A DNA stretch of 64,000 bases, taken from Fundidesulfovibrio terrae (lineage in GTDB: Bacteria > Desulfobacterota > Desulfovibrionia > Desulfovibrionales > Desulfovibrionaceae). Below the pieces are notes generated by a model. The model searched no databases. It saw only the letters and a program-made list of their open reading frames with translations, and was not told where the DNA came from. The stretch spans positions 124,001-188,000 of the forward strand of contig NZ_JAKZFS010000003.1 in NCBI RefSeq assembly GCF_022808915.1, in the 5' to 3' direction. This document shows, piece after piece, positions 1-9,938 of this stretch (position 1 is its first letter; every line of letters begins with the position of its first letter). A program made the position numbers and the translations under genes.

Positions 1-1886
1 TTTTCCTTGAGGACGTGGTACTCCTTGGAGAGCTCGGAGAACTTGGCGGCATCGGCATAGGTGGCCGGGTCGGCCATGACCTGCTCCACTCCGGTCTGGC
101 GGGTGAGCACATCCTCCAGCTCGGCCTCGAGCGTGGCGTAGCGGTCCTTCTTGGGCTTGAGCTCGCGGCTGATGGCGTTTCGCTCCTCGGCCTGGCGGCG
201 CTTCTCGGCCTGCCTGCTCTCGCGGGTTTCGGCCTTGACCTTGGGCGTGGAGGACATCCCGCACGCGGCCTTGGCCTGGTCCTTCAGGTGGCGCTCGTAG
301 GCTTCGTAGCCGCCCAGGAACTCCGACAGGCCGTCCGGTCCCACGGTCCAGATCACCTCGGCCGCCTCGGAGAGCAGGTAGCGGTCGTGGGCCACGAAGA
401 GGATGGTGCCCTCATAGTCGGAGAGGGCGTTGACCAGAGCCTCGCGGGTCTCCAGGTCCAGATGGTTGGTGGGTTCGTCCAGCACCAGGAAGTTGGCCCG
501 GGCCAGGAAGAGGCTGGCCAGCACCAGCCGTGACTTCTCGCCGCCGGAGAGGTCGCGCACGAAGCGCTCGAAATAGTTTTCCCCCAGCATGAAGAGCCCC
601 AGCACCGAGCACAGCTCCTCGGTGGAGGACTTGGGGTCCGAGAGGCGGCGTATCTCGGACATGACGGTCTCGTTGGGCCTGAGAATCTCGGTCTGATGCT
701 GGCTGAAATAGCCCATGCGCACCATGGAGCCCATCTTCACCGATCCGCCCGAGGGCTTGAGCTCGCCGGTGATGCACTTGAGAAGAGTGGTCTTGCCCGC
801 GCCGTTGGGACCGGCCAGGGCCACCTTCTGTCCCCGGTAGAGATTGAAGGTGAGCTTGGGCCAGAGCGATTTGCCGCCGGGGAAGGAGAACTCAAGGTCC
901 GCCGCGGAGAGGATGTTCTTGTCGGCGCGGGCGGGCGTGGGCAGCTTGAAGTCCAGCACCTTCTGCTTGCGCTCGATGTTGGCGGCGACTTGGGCAAGCT
1001 CTTTCTGGAGCTTGTCCACGGCCTTCAATTTGCTCTGGGCCTGGCGCGCCTTGGTGGCCTTGGCCCCGAAGCGGTTCACGAAGGCCATCTGGCGGCCGAT
1101 GGCCCCGGCCAGCTGCGCGGCCTGGGCCTGCACCTGCTGCTGGGTCTGGGCGCGCCACTCGACGAAGTCGCTGAAGCTGCCGGGCCTGACCAACGGCTTG
1201 TCGCCGCCCAAAAACAGCACCTGCGTGCCCACGCGGTCCAGGAAGATGCGGTCGTGGGCCACGAACACCAGCACTCCCGGGAAGCACAGGAGGTATTCCT
1301 CCAGCCACTCGACCGCTTCCAGGTCCAGGTGGTTGGTGGGTTCGTCCAAAAGCAGCACGTCGGCACCGGCCACCAGGACGCGGGCGAGCTTGGCCCGCTC
1401 CCGCCAGCCGCCGGAGAGGAGCTTCACCGGACCCGGCCAGGCATCCTCGGTGAACCCAAGGCCCGAGAGGATGGCCTTTGCCCGGTGTTCCGGGTTGTAG
1501 CCGAGGGAGTGCTCCATCTCGGCCTGGCGGGCCGTGAGCTCCGTGAGGGCGTGCTCGTCGTGGGCCAGGTTGGCGTGTTCCCACTCGCGCCAGAACTCCT
1601 TCCAGGAGGGAAGCGCGCTCATGACCCAGGCCAGGAGCGGTTCCTCCAGGTCGGAGGAGGCCAGCTCCTGGGCCACGTAGCCCAGGCGCGCCCCGGCGGG
1701 CAGGATGACGCGGCCGGAATCCGGCTCGGCCTCTCCCGCCAACAGGCGCAAGAAGGTGGATTTGCCGCAGCCATTTGGGCCAACTACGGCAAGGCGTGTC
1801 CCTGCCACCGCCTCGAGGCTGAAATTGGCAAGGAGGTCGCGGCCGCCCAACGACTTGGAAAGATTCTGAATGGTGATTTTTGACAT
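1..1886 (-). CDS. ABC-F family ATPase (Uup/YheS-like), 3' end outside window
   Basis: A soluble protein with two ABC ATPase domains and no membrane segment, the hallmark of ABC-F proteins, which act on ribosomes rather than in transport. About 628 codons are visible; the C-terminus lies beyond base 1. Domain 1 has Walker A GPNGCGKST (about residue 36), signature LSGGWRERAKLA and Walker B VLLLDEPTNHLD. Domain 2 has [21 protein letters not shown] and FLVLDEPTNHLD. A linker of about 80 residues rich in Gln, Lys and Arg separates them, in the position of the tRNA-contacting arm. The last visible part is a highly charged helix, as in Uup/YheS coiled-coil tails. The subfamily, and whether it has any antibiotic-protection role, cannot be decided here. 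Confidence 0.93.
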   Translation of the reverse strand, partial: MSKITIQNLSKSLGGRDLLANFSLEAVAGTRLAVVGPNGCGKSTFLRLLAGEAEPDSGRVILPAGARLGYVAQELASSDLEEPLLAWVMSALPSWKEFWREWEHANLAHDEHALTELTARQAEMEHSLGYNPEHRAKAILSGLGFTEDAWPGPVKLLSGGWRERAKLARVLVAGADVLLLDEPTNHLDLEAVEWLEEYLLCFPGVLVFVAHDRIFLDRVGTQVLFLGGDKPLVRPGSFSDFVEWRAQTQQQVQAQAAQLAGAIGRQMAFVNRFGAKATKARQAQSKLKAVDKLQKELAQVAANIERKQKVLDFKLPTPARADKNILSAADLEFSFPGGKSLWPKLTFNLYRGQKVALAGPNGAGKTTLLKCITGELKPSGGSVKMGSMVRMGYFSQHQTEILRPNETVMSEIRRLSDPKSSTEELCSVLGLFMLGENYFERFVRDLSGGEKSRLVLASLFLARANFLVLDEPTNHLDLETREALVNALSDYEGTILFVAHDRYLLSEAAEVIWTVGPDGLSEFLGGYEAYERHLKDQAKAACGMSSTPKVKAETRESRQAEKRRQAEERNAISRELKPKKDRYATLEAELEDVLTRQTGVEQVMADPATYADAAKFSELSKEYHVLKE

Positions 1887-2070
1887 AAGAAAAGTGCGCG
1901 GGGGAATATGCGCCCTCCCCAGCGCTCTGTCAAACCCCGATCCCCGGCCGCGCCAATGCGGATGCTGAGCGATCGGGCATGCCAGGAGTCCGCGTCGATG
2001 CGACCCGTCCCCTGCCTGCCCGATGCCCGGCCACGCCGGTACTTCCCCGGCGCCAGGAGTCGAGTCGCCG

Positions 2071-3087
<1,017 letters not shown>

Positions 3088-3212
3088 GCGACGCTCCTTA
3101 AGGTGCGGGATGATTTCCCGCCGACGGTATTCCCGAGCACCCCGCAAATCAAGTCGCGCCGCGCCGCTTCCCGGTTTCCCCGCGCATGAAGAAAGAAAAT
3201 CACCCTCCTATG

Positions 3213-3239
3213 TTGACAATGAAAATCATTTTCAATAAT
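3213..3239 (+). promoter_or_regulatory. promoter with embedded Fur-type box
   Basis: A perfect -35 TTGACA (3213-3218) and an AATAAT -10 (3234-3239; 15-base spacer, slightly short) are bridged by the perfect 7-1-7 inverted repeat TGAAAATCATTTTCA at 3220-3234. This matches the Fur-box pattern TGATAATNATTATCA at 12 of 14 symmetric positions. Bound Fur would cover the spacer and the -10, so iron repression of the downstream DUF2325 gene is the simplest reading. Binding by another Fur-family protein (Zur, PerR) is possible. Confidence 0.7.
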
Positions 3240-3269
3240 TCATGCCCAACGTCCCCGCAGGAGGCATTC

Positions 3270-4355
3270 ATGACCACTCCCCAACGCCGTAAACTCTGGG
3301 AACACCAGGACTACCAGTGTCCGATCCTCGGCACCTGCCTGAGCATGGGTGAGCTGCGAAAACTGGCCCGCAAGCTGGACGTGGTGGTGAAGCCCGGGGC
3401 CTCCGACTACGAGTTGCACGCCTTCTTCGTGCGCGAATGCAGGCAGGAGACGCCGCTCTCCTCCTACGTGAACAAGTACCTGGACAAGAAGTTCCGCAAA
3501 GATCTTCGCTTGTTCGCCAAGGCCTCGGAAGAAACGGCCCTTGCAGCCCTGTGGAGCCACAGCGTGCAATCCGGCGACATCCCGGGACCGTTCTGGGCGC
3601 TGATGTCGCACCCGGACGCCGGGAACCTGCTTCTCAACAAGGCTTTCGGAGAAATCCACATGCTCTCGCATCTCATGGGCGCGGCCAACCGGGCGGACCT
3701 GAAACGCCTGGGGAGGCTCGAGCGCCGCGTGGATGGTCTGAGCCAGGCCTTGTCGCGCGTGCAGGCAGCACGGCGCGCCCAGAAGCTCGAAGGAGCCGTG
3801 CGCGTCAGGGAACTGGAGGAAAAGCTCGAAGCCGAGCGCACCGAGCGGCTGAAGCTTTCCCGCCAGATGCGCGAGACCGCCCTGCCCCGCCAGGACCTTA
3901 TCGCGCAACCCAACGCCGACACCCTGCGTGAGCAGATCGAGGCCGCACGCAACGAGACGCGCCGCCAGGCCGCAATCATCGAGGAGCGGTACTCGGAAAA
4001 CGCCGCCCTGTGCGAAGGCGGCGACGGCTGCCCCTGCCCGGCCCTTGCCGGAAAGAGCGTGCTCTACGTGGGCGGGCGCTGCAACCTGGTGCGCCACTAC
4101 CGCGAGATGGTCGAGCGCCAGGGCTTGCGCTTCAACCACCACGACGGCGGCATGGAAAGCTCTCCCGCCGAACTGCACGGCAAGCTGGCCACGGCCGACG
4201 TGGTCATCTGCCCCGTGGACTGCGTGAGCCACGAAGCCTGCCTGACCGTGAAGAAGGCCTGCAAGCACCGCATGAAGCCGTTCGTCATGCTCAGGAGCTC
4301 CGGGCTCTCGGCCCTGGCCCGGTCCCTGGACCAGCTGGGGCAAGTCGTTAACTGA
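3270..4355 (+). CDS. DUF2325 domain protein, probably Fur-regulated
   Basis: 361-residue cytoplasmic protein. The ATG follows GGAGG by 6 bases; an upstream in-frame start would overlap the promoter and Fur box, so it is rejected. The N-terminus carries CPILGTCLSMGELRKLARKL, followed by an all-helical section, a long charged coiled coil (about residues 165-255), then a C-terminal DUF2325 domain. That domain begins around KSVLYVGGRCNLVRHYREM and resembles a Rossmann-like response module. It is cysteine-rich (CEGGDGCPCPA, ICPVDCVSHEAC), which suggests metal or Fe-S handling, but no ligand set is established. It stands alone between a promoter and a terminator. Molecular function is unknown. Confidence 0.88.
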   Translation: MTTPQRRKLWEHQDYQCPILGTCLSMGELRKLARKLDVVVKPGASDYELHAFFVRECRQETPLSSYVNKYLDKKFRKDLRLFAKASEETALAALWSHSVQSGDIPGPFWALMSHPDAGNLLLNKAFGEIHMLSHLMGAANRADLKRLGRLERRVDGLSQALSRVQAARRAQKLEGAVRVRELEEKLEAERTERLKLSRQMRETALPRQDLIAQPNADTLREQIEAARNETRRQAAIIEERYSENAALCEGGDGCPCPALAGKSVLYVGGRCNLVRHYREMVERQGLRFNHHDGGMESSPAELHGKLATADVVICPVDCVSHEACLTVKKACKHRMKPFVMLRSSGLSALARSLDQLGQVVN

Positions 4356-4366
4356 CGCTTAAGCGG

Positions 4367-4394
4367 CGGGCTCCCCTCACACCAGGGGAGCCCG
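4367..4394 (+). terminator. Rho-independent terminator after the DUF2325 gene
   Basis: An 11-bp perfect stem (CGGGCTCCCCT / AGGGGAGCCCG) with a 6-base loop starts 12 bases after the stop codon. The following T-tract is weak. Confidence 0.7.
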
Positions 4395-4454
4395 TCCCTC
4401 CCTTACATTTGGCTCCGCCGTGCGCTATGGGACCGGGAAACACCGGGAGGTCCC

Positions 4455-5153
4455 ATGATGCGTCCGTCGAATCGCGTTTATCTTCTTCTCTTTCTCCTGC
4501 TCCTGCCCCAATACGGCTGGGCCGAGGAAACGTATTTCGTCACCGGCTCCCAGATCGATTTCGCAAGGCTCCTGGCTCCCCCGCCCGCCGTGGGATCGCC
4601 CGAAGAGCGCCGGGAGATGGCCGTGCTCATGACCCTCCAGAAGAACCGCACCTCGGCCCAGGAAGCGTTCGCCCAGGCCGACATGGAGCGCACGGTCTTC
4701 CGCTTCGCCGACGTGGTGGGCCAGGACTTCACCGCCGAGAAGCTACCTCTGGCCAGGGAGTTCTTCGAGAAGGTCAGGAAGAATGCCGATCTCCTGCTGG
4801 CTCCGGCCAAGAAGCATTGGGACCGGCCCAGGCCCTACGCCACCAACCCCGCGCTGCACCCCTGCGTGAAGAAGCCGGACAACGCCTCCTACCCCAGCGG
4901 GCACTCCACGTTCGGGACGGTCACGGCCATCGTGCTGGCCAACATGGTTCCGGAAAAACAGGCGCAGATATTCGAGCGCGGCGTGGTCTTCGGGCACAAC
5001 CGCGAGATCGGCGGCGCCCACTACCCGAGCGACGTGCTGGCCGGGCGCATCTGCGGCACGGTCATCGCGGCGTTCATGCTCCAGAGCCCCGCGTTCCAGG
5101 AGGAATTCGCCAAGGCCAGGGCTGAAGTGAGGCAGGTGCTGGGACTGAATTGA
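4455..5153 (+). CDS. periplasmic class A-type acid phosphatase (PAP2 family)
   Basis: 232 residues with a cleavable signal peptide (hydrophobic YLLLFLLLLPQYGWA, cut after WAE or nearby), so it is exported. The three PAP2 motifs are present: KKHWDRPRP (K-x6-RP), YPSGHST (PSGH) and REIGGAHYPSD (R-x5-H-x3-D). The catalytic nucleophile is expected to be the His of the last motif. The spacing matches bacterial class A nonspecific acid phosphatases (PhoN/PhoC type), which release phosphate from many monoesters. Two adjacent ATGs are possible; the second, 3 bases on, has slightly better spacing to GGGAGG. It has its own unit between two terminators. Confidence 0.9.
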   Translation: MMRPSNRVYLLLFLLLLPQYGWAEETYFVTGSQIDFARLLAPPPAVGSPEERREMAVLMTLQKNRTSAQEAFAQADMERTVFRFADVVGQDFTAEKLPLAREFFEKVRKNADLLLAPAKKHWDRPRPYATNPALHPCVKKPDNASYPSGHSTFGTVTAIVLANMVPEKQAQIFERGVVFGHNREIGGAHYPSDVLAGRICGTVIAAFMLQSPAFQEEFAKARAEVRQVLGLN

Positions 5154-5175
5154 TCCCGGACAGGTATTGAGGGTT

Positions 5176-5224
5176 GGAAGCCTCCGGCGGCCAAAGGGAC
5201 AAGTCCCTTTGGAATCCCGTATAG
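5176..5224 (+). repeat. dispersed GCCTCCGGCGG hairpin element, copy A
   Basis: The conserved core GGAAGCCTCCGGCGG (5176-5190) is followed at once by a hairpin with a 10-bp stem, CCAAAGGGAC / GTCCCTTTGG (loop AA), then GGAATCCCGTAT. The same layout occurs at 47080-47124 and, inverted, at 49621-49667; a variant lies at 59483-59555. All copies sit between genes near gene ends. Confidence 0.75.
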
Positions 5225-5291
5225 GAGCCGGGGATGCGCCGGTCCTGGCGTCCGGATGACGCGCCAGGGTAGCGTGGTGGCCGGAAACGAG

Positions 5292-5333
5292 CAAAATAGC
5301 GGCCGCCTCCGTACGGAGGCGGCCGCTATTTTG
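5292..5333. terminator. bidirectional terminator (42-bp perfect palindrome)
   Basis: A perfect inverted repeat centred at 5312/5313: an A-rich arm CAAAATAGCGGCCGCCTCC, a minimal centre, and the mirror arm ending in TATTTTG. It lies between the convergent phosphatase and gap genes, with A/T tracts on both sides, so it can end transcription from both directions. Confidence 0.85.
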
Positions 5334-5348
5334 AGTGGAGAGGCGAGG

Positions 5349-6365
5349 CTAGATGCCCTTCTGGGCCATGAAGCTGATGAGGTCCCCCACGCGGCAGGAA
5401 TACCCCCATTCGTTGTCGTACCAGGCCACGATCTTGGCCAGCACGCCATCCTGCACCGAGGTGAACTCGGACTCCACGATGCCCGAGCGCGGGTCGCCCT
5501 TGAAGTCAGAGGAGACCAGCGGCTCCTCCGTGTACCCCATGATGCCCTTGAGCGGGCCATCGGCCGCCGCCTTCAGGGTGGCCTGCATGGTCTGGGTGTC
5601 CGTGGGTTTTTCCAAAATGGCCGCGAAATCCACCACGGACACCGCAGGGGTGGGCACGCGCAGCGAATAGCCGCTGAAGCGCCCCTTGAGCTCCGGAATC
5701 ACCAGGGCCACGGCCTTGGCCGCGCCCGTGGAGGTGGGGATGATGTTGCAGGCGGCGGCCCTGGCCCGGCGCAGGTCCTTATGGGGGAGGTCCAGGATGC
5801 GCTGGTCGTTGGTGTAGGAGTGGATGGTGCACATCACCCCGGACTTGATGCCGAACGCCTCGTGCACCACCTTGGCGATGGGGGCCAGGCAGTTGGTGGT
5901 GCAGGAGGCGTTGGAGACGATATGGTGCGAGGCGGGGTCATAGGCCGAATCGTTCACGCCCATGACGATGGTGATGTCCTCGTCCTTGGCCGGGGCGGAA
6001 ATGATGACCTTCCTGGCCCCGGACTCGATGTGCATGGCCGCCTGGGGACCAGTCCTGAAGATGCCGGTGGATTCCACCACCACGTCCACCCCGGCCTCGG
6101 CCCAGGGGATGTTCTTGGGGTCGCGCTCCTTGAAGCAGCGCACCTTCCAGGAGCCCACGGCCATATCGTCGCCCTCGGTACGGATGTCCACCTGGAAGCG
6201 GCCGTAGTTGGTGTCGTAGCCCAGCAGGTGGGCGTTGGTGTGCGTATCGAAAAGATCGTTGATGGCCACCACTTCGGCGGCCTCGCCGTGATGCTCGTAG
6301 AGGGCCTTCAAAACCTGCCGCCCGATGCGGCCGAATCCATTGATGCCGACCTTGACCTTGCGCAT
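5349..6365 (-). CDS. gap: glyceraldehyde-3-phosphate dehydrogenase, type I
   Basis: 338 residues, normal length for tetrameric phosphorylating GAPDH, which interconverts glyceraldehyde-3-phosphate and 1,3-bisphosphoglycerate with NAD. The N-terminal NAD fold is NGFGRIGRQ. The catalytic Cys is in [12 protein letters not shown] and the helper His in [21 protein letters not shown] and WYDNEWGYS are further signatures. The start has GCGAGG 6 bases upstream. It is the second gene after a GAF-domain gene with an 11-base gap, so the two are very likely co-transcribed. The bidirectional terminator lies directly downstream. Confidence 0.97.
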   Translation of the reverse strand: MRKVKVGINGFGRIGRQVLKALYEHHGEAAEVVAINDLFDTHTNAHLLGYDTNYGRFQVDIRTEGDDMAVGSWKVRCFKERDPKNIPWAEAGVDVVVESTGIFRTGPQAAMHIESGARKVIISAPAKDEDITIVMGVNDSAYDPASHHIVSNASCTTNCLAPIAKVVHEAFGIKSGVMCTIHSYTNDQRILDLPHKDLRRARAAACNIIPTSTGAAKAVALVIPELKGRFSGYSLRVPTPAVSVVDFAAILEKPTDTQTMQATLKAAADGPLKGIMGYTEEPLVSSDFKGDPRSGIVESEFTSVQDGVLAKIVAWYDNEWGYSCRVGDLISFMAQKGI

Positions 6366-6376
6366 GAGCGACCTCG

Positions 6377-6943
6377 CTAGTCCTCGAAGGTTTGATACTG
6401 AAAGGCCGTGAGCAGTTCGTAGTCCGACTTGAGGGCCTGGTGCAGCCGGGCGTTCTCGATGGCGATGGCCGAAAGGTTGGCCATGATGATCAGAAATTCC
6501 ACCTCGGACTGGCAGAACTCGCGCTCCGTGTCGGAGTAGACGCGCATGACCCCGATGGTCTTCTTGTCCTCGAGCTTGAGCGGCACCACCAGCACCGACT
6601 TGATGCCCTCGGCCTTGGCGGCCTCCTGGTACTGGAAGCGCTCGTCGGTGGCGGCGTCCTTGACGTGCACGGTCTCGCCGGCCAGGGCGTGCTTGTCGAG
6701 CTTGCTCTTGGCCACTTCCACCTTCCCCTTGCGCAAATAGCCCTTGGACAGGCCGTAGGACGCACCCGGCAGGAGGTTCGCGCCGGAACGGTCCAGCAGG
6801 CGCAGCGAACAGGCCTTCACTTCCAGGGCCTTGGCGGTCTGTTCGGCTATCTTGCTCAGAAGGTCCATGGGCTCCAGACTGGAGTTGATGACCCGGATAG
6901 CCTCGTAGAGCGTTTTGAAATAGTTTCTTTCGCAATCCAACAT
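6377..6943 (-). CDS. GAF-domain protein upstream of gap
   Basis: 188 residues, essentially a single GAF domain with a short N-terminal helix (residues about 1-20) and a C-terminal helix. GAF marks include [49 protein letters not shown] and [13 protein letters not shown]. There is no output domain (no kinase, GGDEF or HTH), so it would act by protein contact or small-molecule binding. AAGGAGAG precedes the ATG. Tight coupling to gap suggests a link with central carbon or redox status, but that is inference. No known ligand can be assigned. Confidence 0.85.
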   Translation of the reverse strand: MLDCERNYFKTLYEAIRVINSSLEPMDLLSKIAEQTAKALEVKACSLRLLDRSGANLLPGASYGLSKGYLRKGKVEVAKSKLDKHALAGETVHVKDAATDERFQYQEAAKAEGIKSVLVVPLKLEDKKTIGVMRVYSDTEREFCQSEVEFLIIMANLSAIAIENARLHQALKSDYELLTAFQYQTFED

Positions 6944-7309
6944 GTCGGCTCTCCTTGATGTGTTTGAGCTTTCAGGGATCACATGGCCCAAATGCACGCT
7001 TCTGTCCACGGAGATCACCAGATGTCACGCTGTCTTCGCGCAGGCGCGCCGGAACACATACGTAAACAGCCGACAAGGAGCGCTCCTCCGTGGGACTCGG
7101 ACCGCGCAATTCGTACCCAACAATATTATGCCTTTTTTGACACGGCACGCGTCACCCCGTAAACTGAAAAATGGCGGAGAGAAACACCGCCGTCCGCGCC
7201 CTGCCTTATTTTTCCGAAACGCATTGAGCTCGGGCCGGGAATGCAGCATGTTTCACGCAACCGGACGTCTGTCGGAAAATGCATTGGTTGATTGAGGAGA
7301 GGACCTGCT
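6944..7309. promoter_or_regulatory. intergenic region with promoter for the rightward binding-protein gene
   Basis: 366 bases between divergent genes and comparatively AT-rich. On the plus strand TTGACA (7137-7142), a 17-base spacer and TAAACT (7160-7165) form a good sigma70-type promoter, giving an untranslated leader of about 138 bases. A leftward promoter for the GAF-gap pair must also lie here, but I cannot point to a convincing one. No gene is supported in the region. Confidence 0.45.
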
Positions 7310-8182
7310 GTGCCCAAACTGATCCTGACGATTCTATGTCTTGCAGTTCTCCTGCTGGGGAGGCCCGGGTCCGCCGCCGCCCTCGATACGGTCACAGTTG
7401 CCGCGACCAGGTCCATGATCGACAGCTACAGAGACTTCCTGCGGGAACGATCTCCGTATGGAATAACATCTTTCGCATCGTCACCTTCAACCCCGCACGC
7501 CTCCCGGTCGGTCGTCGTCATGATCATGATGCTGCAGGCCTTGAAAATCGGCGGGATGGGGGAAGTCGGGATAACATTCGTTGAAGCGCCCAATTCTGCC
7601 AGAGAACGGGCCGAGGTGAAGAGCGGCCACGCAGTGGTCGGAGGCCAGGACTACTGGAGCGACGACTTCGACGACTCCGTTTTCATGTCCCTGCCCGTGG
7701 TGGATGAAGGCCAATTCGTGAAAGGAATCTACGTGCTGCCCACGAACAAGAGCATCCTCGCCGTCAGGGACAAGCAACACCTGCAACCGTATTCGGCCGT
7801 GACCCTGAATGGCTGGAGGGGCGACATCGCTACGCTCAAGGCCATGAATCTCCGTGACCTGGTTTACACCTACAACGACGAGAACCTCTTCCTGTTTCTC
7901 AAGCTCGGCAGGGCCGATTTCACACTCCTGGAGTTTTCCTCGGCTCCGGACCTCTCGGTGTCGCATTCCGGGGTGACCCTGGTTCCCATTCCTCGCGTGA
8001 AAGTGACCTTGCCGGGCTCTCGGTGCCTGATGATCTCCAAGGTCCATCCTGACGGACGTCGTGTTTACGAGGCCCTCGCCAGAGGGCTCGAGGTTCTCCG
8101 GGAGAACGGGACCTTCACCAGGGTTTTCAGGGAATCCGGATTCATTCCGGAACAGGTAAAGGATTGGAAAACAATCAACTGA
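7310..8182 (+). CDS. periplasmic solute-binding protein family 3-like, orphan
   Basis: 290 residues starting at GTG, 7 bases after GAGGAGAGG. The signal peptide is PKLILTILCLAVLLLGRPGSAAA. The rest has the size and texture of an extracellular family 3 solute-binding domain (two-lobed, hinge around the middle), ending PEQVKDWKTIN. No permease or ATPase lies nearby, so it is either a stray transport component or a sensory binding protein. An N-terminal stretch around SFASSPSTPHASRS is unusually Ser-rich. The family call is by general resemblance, not a diagnostic motif. Confidence 0.7.
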   Translation: MPKLILTILCLAVLLLGRPGSAAALDTVTVAATRSMIDSYRDFLRERSPYGITSFASSPSTPHASRSVVVMIMMLQALKIGGMGEVGITFVEAPNSARERAEVKSGHAVVGGQDYWSDDFDDSVFMSLPVVDEGQFVKGIYVLPTNKSILAVRDKQHLQPYSAVTLNGWRGDIATLKAMNLRDLVYTYNDENLFLFLKLGRADFTLLEFSSAPDLSVSHSGVTLVPIPRVKVTLPGSRCLMISKVHPDGRRVYEALARGLEVLRENGTFTRVFRESGFIPEQVKDWKTIN

Positions 8183-8244
8183 TCCGCTCCGGGATTCCAG
8201 TCCGAGGCAGGAATATCCTGACGAGCCGGATGGCACGAAAGCAA

Positions 8245-8274
8245 AAAAAGGAGGGCCGCGAAGCCCTCCTTTTT
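8245..8274. terminator. bidirectional terminator
   Basis: A 12-bp perfect stem AAAAAGGAGGGC / GCCCTCCTTTTT with loop CGCGAA, flanked by A-tract and T-tract, between the convergent binding-protein gene and leuB. Confidence 0.9.
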
Positions 8275-8294
8275 CGTTTCTGCGGGAGAAAAGC

Positions 8295-9368
8295 CTACAG
8301 GCGCTCGAGCACCAGGTCGCCCATCTTGGCGCAGCCCACCAGGGTCTTGCCAGGCTCCATGATGTCGCCGGTGCGGTAGCCGGCCTTGAGGATCGAGGAC
8401 ACGGCGGCCTCGATGGCGTCGGCCTCGGCGGCCATGGCGAACTGGTAGCGCAGCATCATTGCCACGGACAGGATGGTGGCCAACGGGTTGGCCTTGTCCT
8501 GGCCCGCGATGTCCGGGGCCGAGCCGTGGATGGGCTCGTACAGGCCGGGGCCCGAAGCGCCCAGCGACGCCGAGGGCAGCATGCCGATGGAACCGGTGAT
8601 CACCGCGGCCTCGTCGGAGAGGATGTCGCCGAAGAGGTTCTCGGTGACGATGGTGTCGAACTGGCCGGGGTTGCGCACCAGCTGCATGGCGGCGTTGTCC
8701 ACGTACATGTGGGTCAGTTCCACGTCGGGGTAGTCCTTGGCCACTTCCAGAACAACCTCGCGCCACAGCTGGGACACGTCCAGCACGTTGGCCTTGTCCA
8801 CCGAGCACAGCTTCTTGCCGCGCTTGCGGGCGGTCTCGAAGCCCACCTTGGCGATGCGCCTGATCTCGGACTCGGAGTAGATCATGTTGTTGTAGGCCAC
8901 GCGCTCGCCGTCCTTGACCTCCTGGCCCCGGGGGGTGCCGAAGTAGGCCCCGCCGGTGAGCTCGCGGATAACCATGACGTCGAGCCCGCCGCCGATGATG
9001 TCCGGGCGCAGGCAGCAGGCGCTTTTAAGCTCGTCGAAGAGCTTGGCCGGACGCAGGTTGGCGAACAGGCCCAGCTCCTTGCGGATGCCGAGCAACCCGC
9101 GCTCGGGGCGGATGGACTTCTCGATGGTGTCCCACTTGGGGCCGCCCACCGCGCCCAGCAGCACCGCGTCGGCGGCCTTGCAGGCGTCCACGGTGGCCTT
9201 GGGGAGGGGGTTGTTCTCGGCGTCGATGGCCGCGCCGCCGATCAGATGGTAGCTGGTCTTGAACTCGTGGCCGAACTTCTGCCCGATCTTGGCCAGGACT
9301 TTCTCGGCCTGGGCCATGATTTCCGGTCCGATGCCGTCGCCGGGCAGGATGACGATATTCTTGATCAT
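8295..9368 (-). CDS. leuB: 3-isopropylmalate dehydrogenase
   Basis: 357 residues, normal length. It oxidises and decarboxylates 3-isopropylmalate with NAD, the last specific step of leucine synthesis before transamination. Family marks are [11 protein letters not shown] at the N-terminus, [22 protein letters not shown], the metal and substrate region [18 protein letters not shown], and [21 protein letters not shown]. It is the last gene of the leu run, but a strong hairpin separates it from leuD, so its expression may differ from leuACD. GGAGAG precedes the ATG at a rather long spacing of about 9 bases. Confidence 0.97.
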   Translation of the reverse strand: MIKNIVILPGDGIGPEIMAQAEKVLAKIGQKFGHEFKTSYHLIGGAAIDAENNPLPKATVDACKAADAVLLGAVGGPKWDTIEKSIRPERGLLGIRKELGLFANLRPAKLFDELKSACCLRPDIIGGGLDVMVIRELTGGAYFGTPRGQEVKDGERVAYNNMIYSESEIRRIAKVGFETARKRGKKLCSVDKANVLDVSQLWREVVLEVAKDYPDVELTHMYVDNAAMQLVRNPGQFDTIVTENLFGDILSDEAAVITGSIGMLPSASLGASGPGLYEPIHGSAPDIAGQDKANPLATILSVAMMLRYQFAMAAEADAIEAAVSSILKAGYRTGDIMEPGKTLVGCAKMGDLVLERL

Positions 9369-9392
9369 CGCCTGATGCTCTCCTTGTATGGG

Positions 9393-9420
9393 AAAAAGGC
9401 CGCCCCGAAGGGCGGCCTTT
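9393..9420 (-). terminator. terminator-like hairpin between leuD and leuB
   Basis: Read leftward, an 11-bp perfect stem AAAGGCCGCCC / GGGCGGCCTTT with a stable TTCG tetraloop is followed by T5. It begins 8 bases after the leuD stop and ends about 25 bases before the leuB start, so it has full intrinsic-terminator form inside what otherwise looks like one operon. Confidence 0.8.
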
Positions 9421-9427
9421 CCAAAGT

Positions 9428-9925
9428 CTACGCCAGCGTCTGCAGGCGGTCCTTCACGTAGTTGACCAACCCGCCCTTATCCAGGATTTCCTGCATGAAG
9501 GGAGGCACCGGGGCGGTGTTGATGGTCTCGCCCGTGGTCAGGTTCTTGATCACGCCATTCTCGGCGTCCACTTCCAGCTGGTCGCCGTCGCTTATCTTGG
9601 CGGCGTCGTCGCCCACTTCCAGCAGAATGAGCCCCATGTTGAAGCCGTTGCGGTAGAAGATGCGGGCGAAGCTGTGGGCCACCACCACCGGGATTCCGGC
9701 TCCGATGATGGCCAGGGGGGCGTGCTCGCGCGAGCTGCCGCAGCCGAAGTTCTCTCCGGCCACCATGATGTCGCCCTTCTGCACGCGCTTGACCCAGCCG
9801 GCCTCGAGGCCTTCCATGCAGTTGCTTCCCAGCACCTCGGTGTCCGTGGTCACCAGGAAACGGGCCGGGATGATGGCGTCCGTATCGATATGCGCGCCGA
9901 CCTTGTGTGCTTTTCCTTTGTACAT
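9428..9925 (-). CDS. leuD: 3-isopropylmalate dehydratase small subunit
   Basis: 165 residues, the short archaeal/clostridial-type LeuD (enterobacterial LeuD is about 200). It forms the swivelling domain of isopropylmalate isomerase with LeuC. Marks are [14 protein letters not shown] and the [14 protein letters not shown] loop that contacts substrate. The ATG giving [10 protein letters not shown] is preferred; it follows the leuC stop by 13 bases and has GAGGA upstream. A longer in-frame reading would run back into leuC and lacks support. Confidence 0.95.
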   Translation of the reverse strand: MYKGKAHKVGAHIDTDAIIPARFLVTTDTEVLGSNCMEGLEAGWVKRVQKGDIMVAGENFGCGSSREHAPLAIIGAGIPVVVAHSFARIFYRNGFNMGLILLEVGDDAAKISDGDQLEVDAENGVIKNLTTGETINTAPVPPFMQEILDKGGLVNYVKDRLQTLA

Positions 9926-9938
9926 GACGAATATCCTC

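Noticed and set aside
3186-3269. Upstream start for the DUF2325 protein
   Set aside because: It would place the promoter and Fur-type box inside the coding region; the internal ATG has a good GGAGG.
7292-7309. TTG start six codons upstream of the orphan binding protein
   Set aside because: It overlaps the Shine-Dalgarno GAGGAGAGG that serves the GTG at 7310, and it spoils the signal peptide start.
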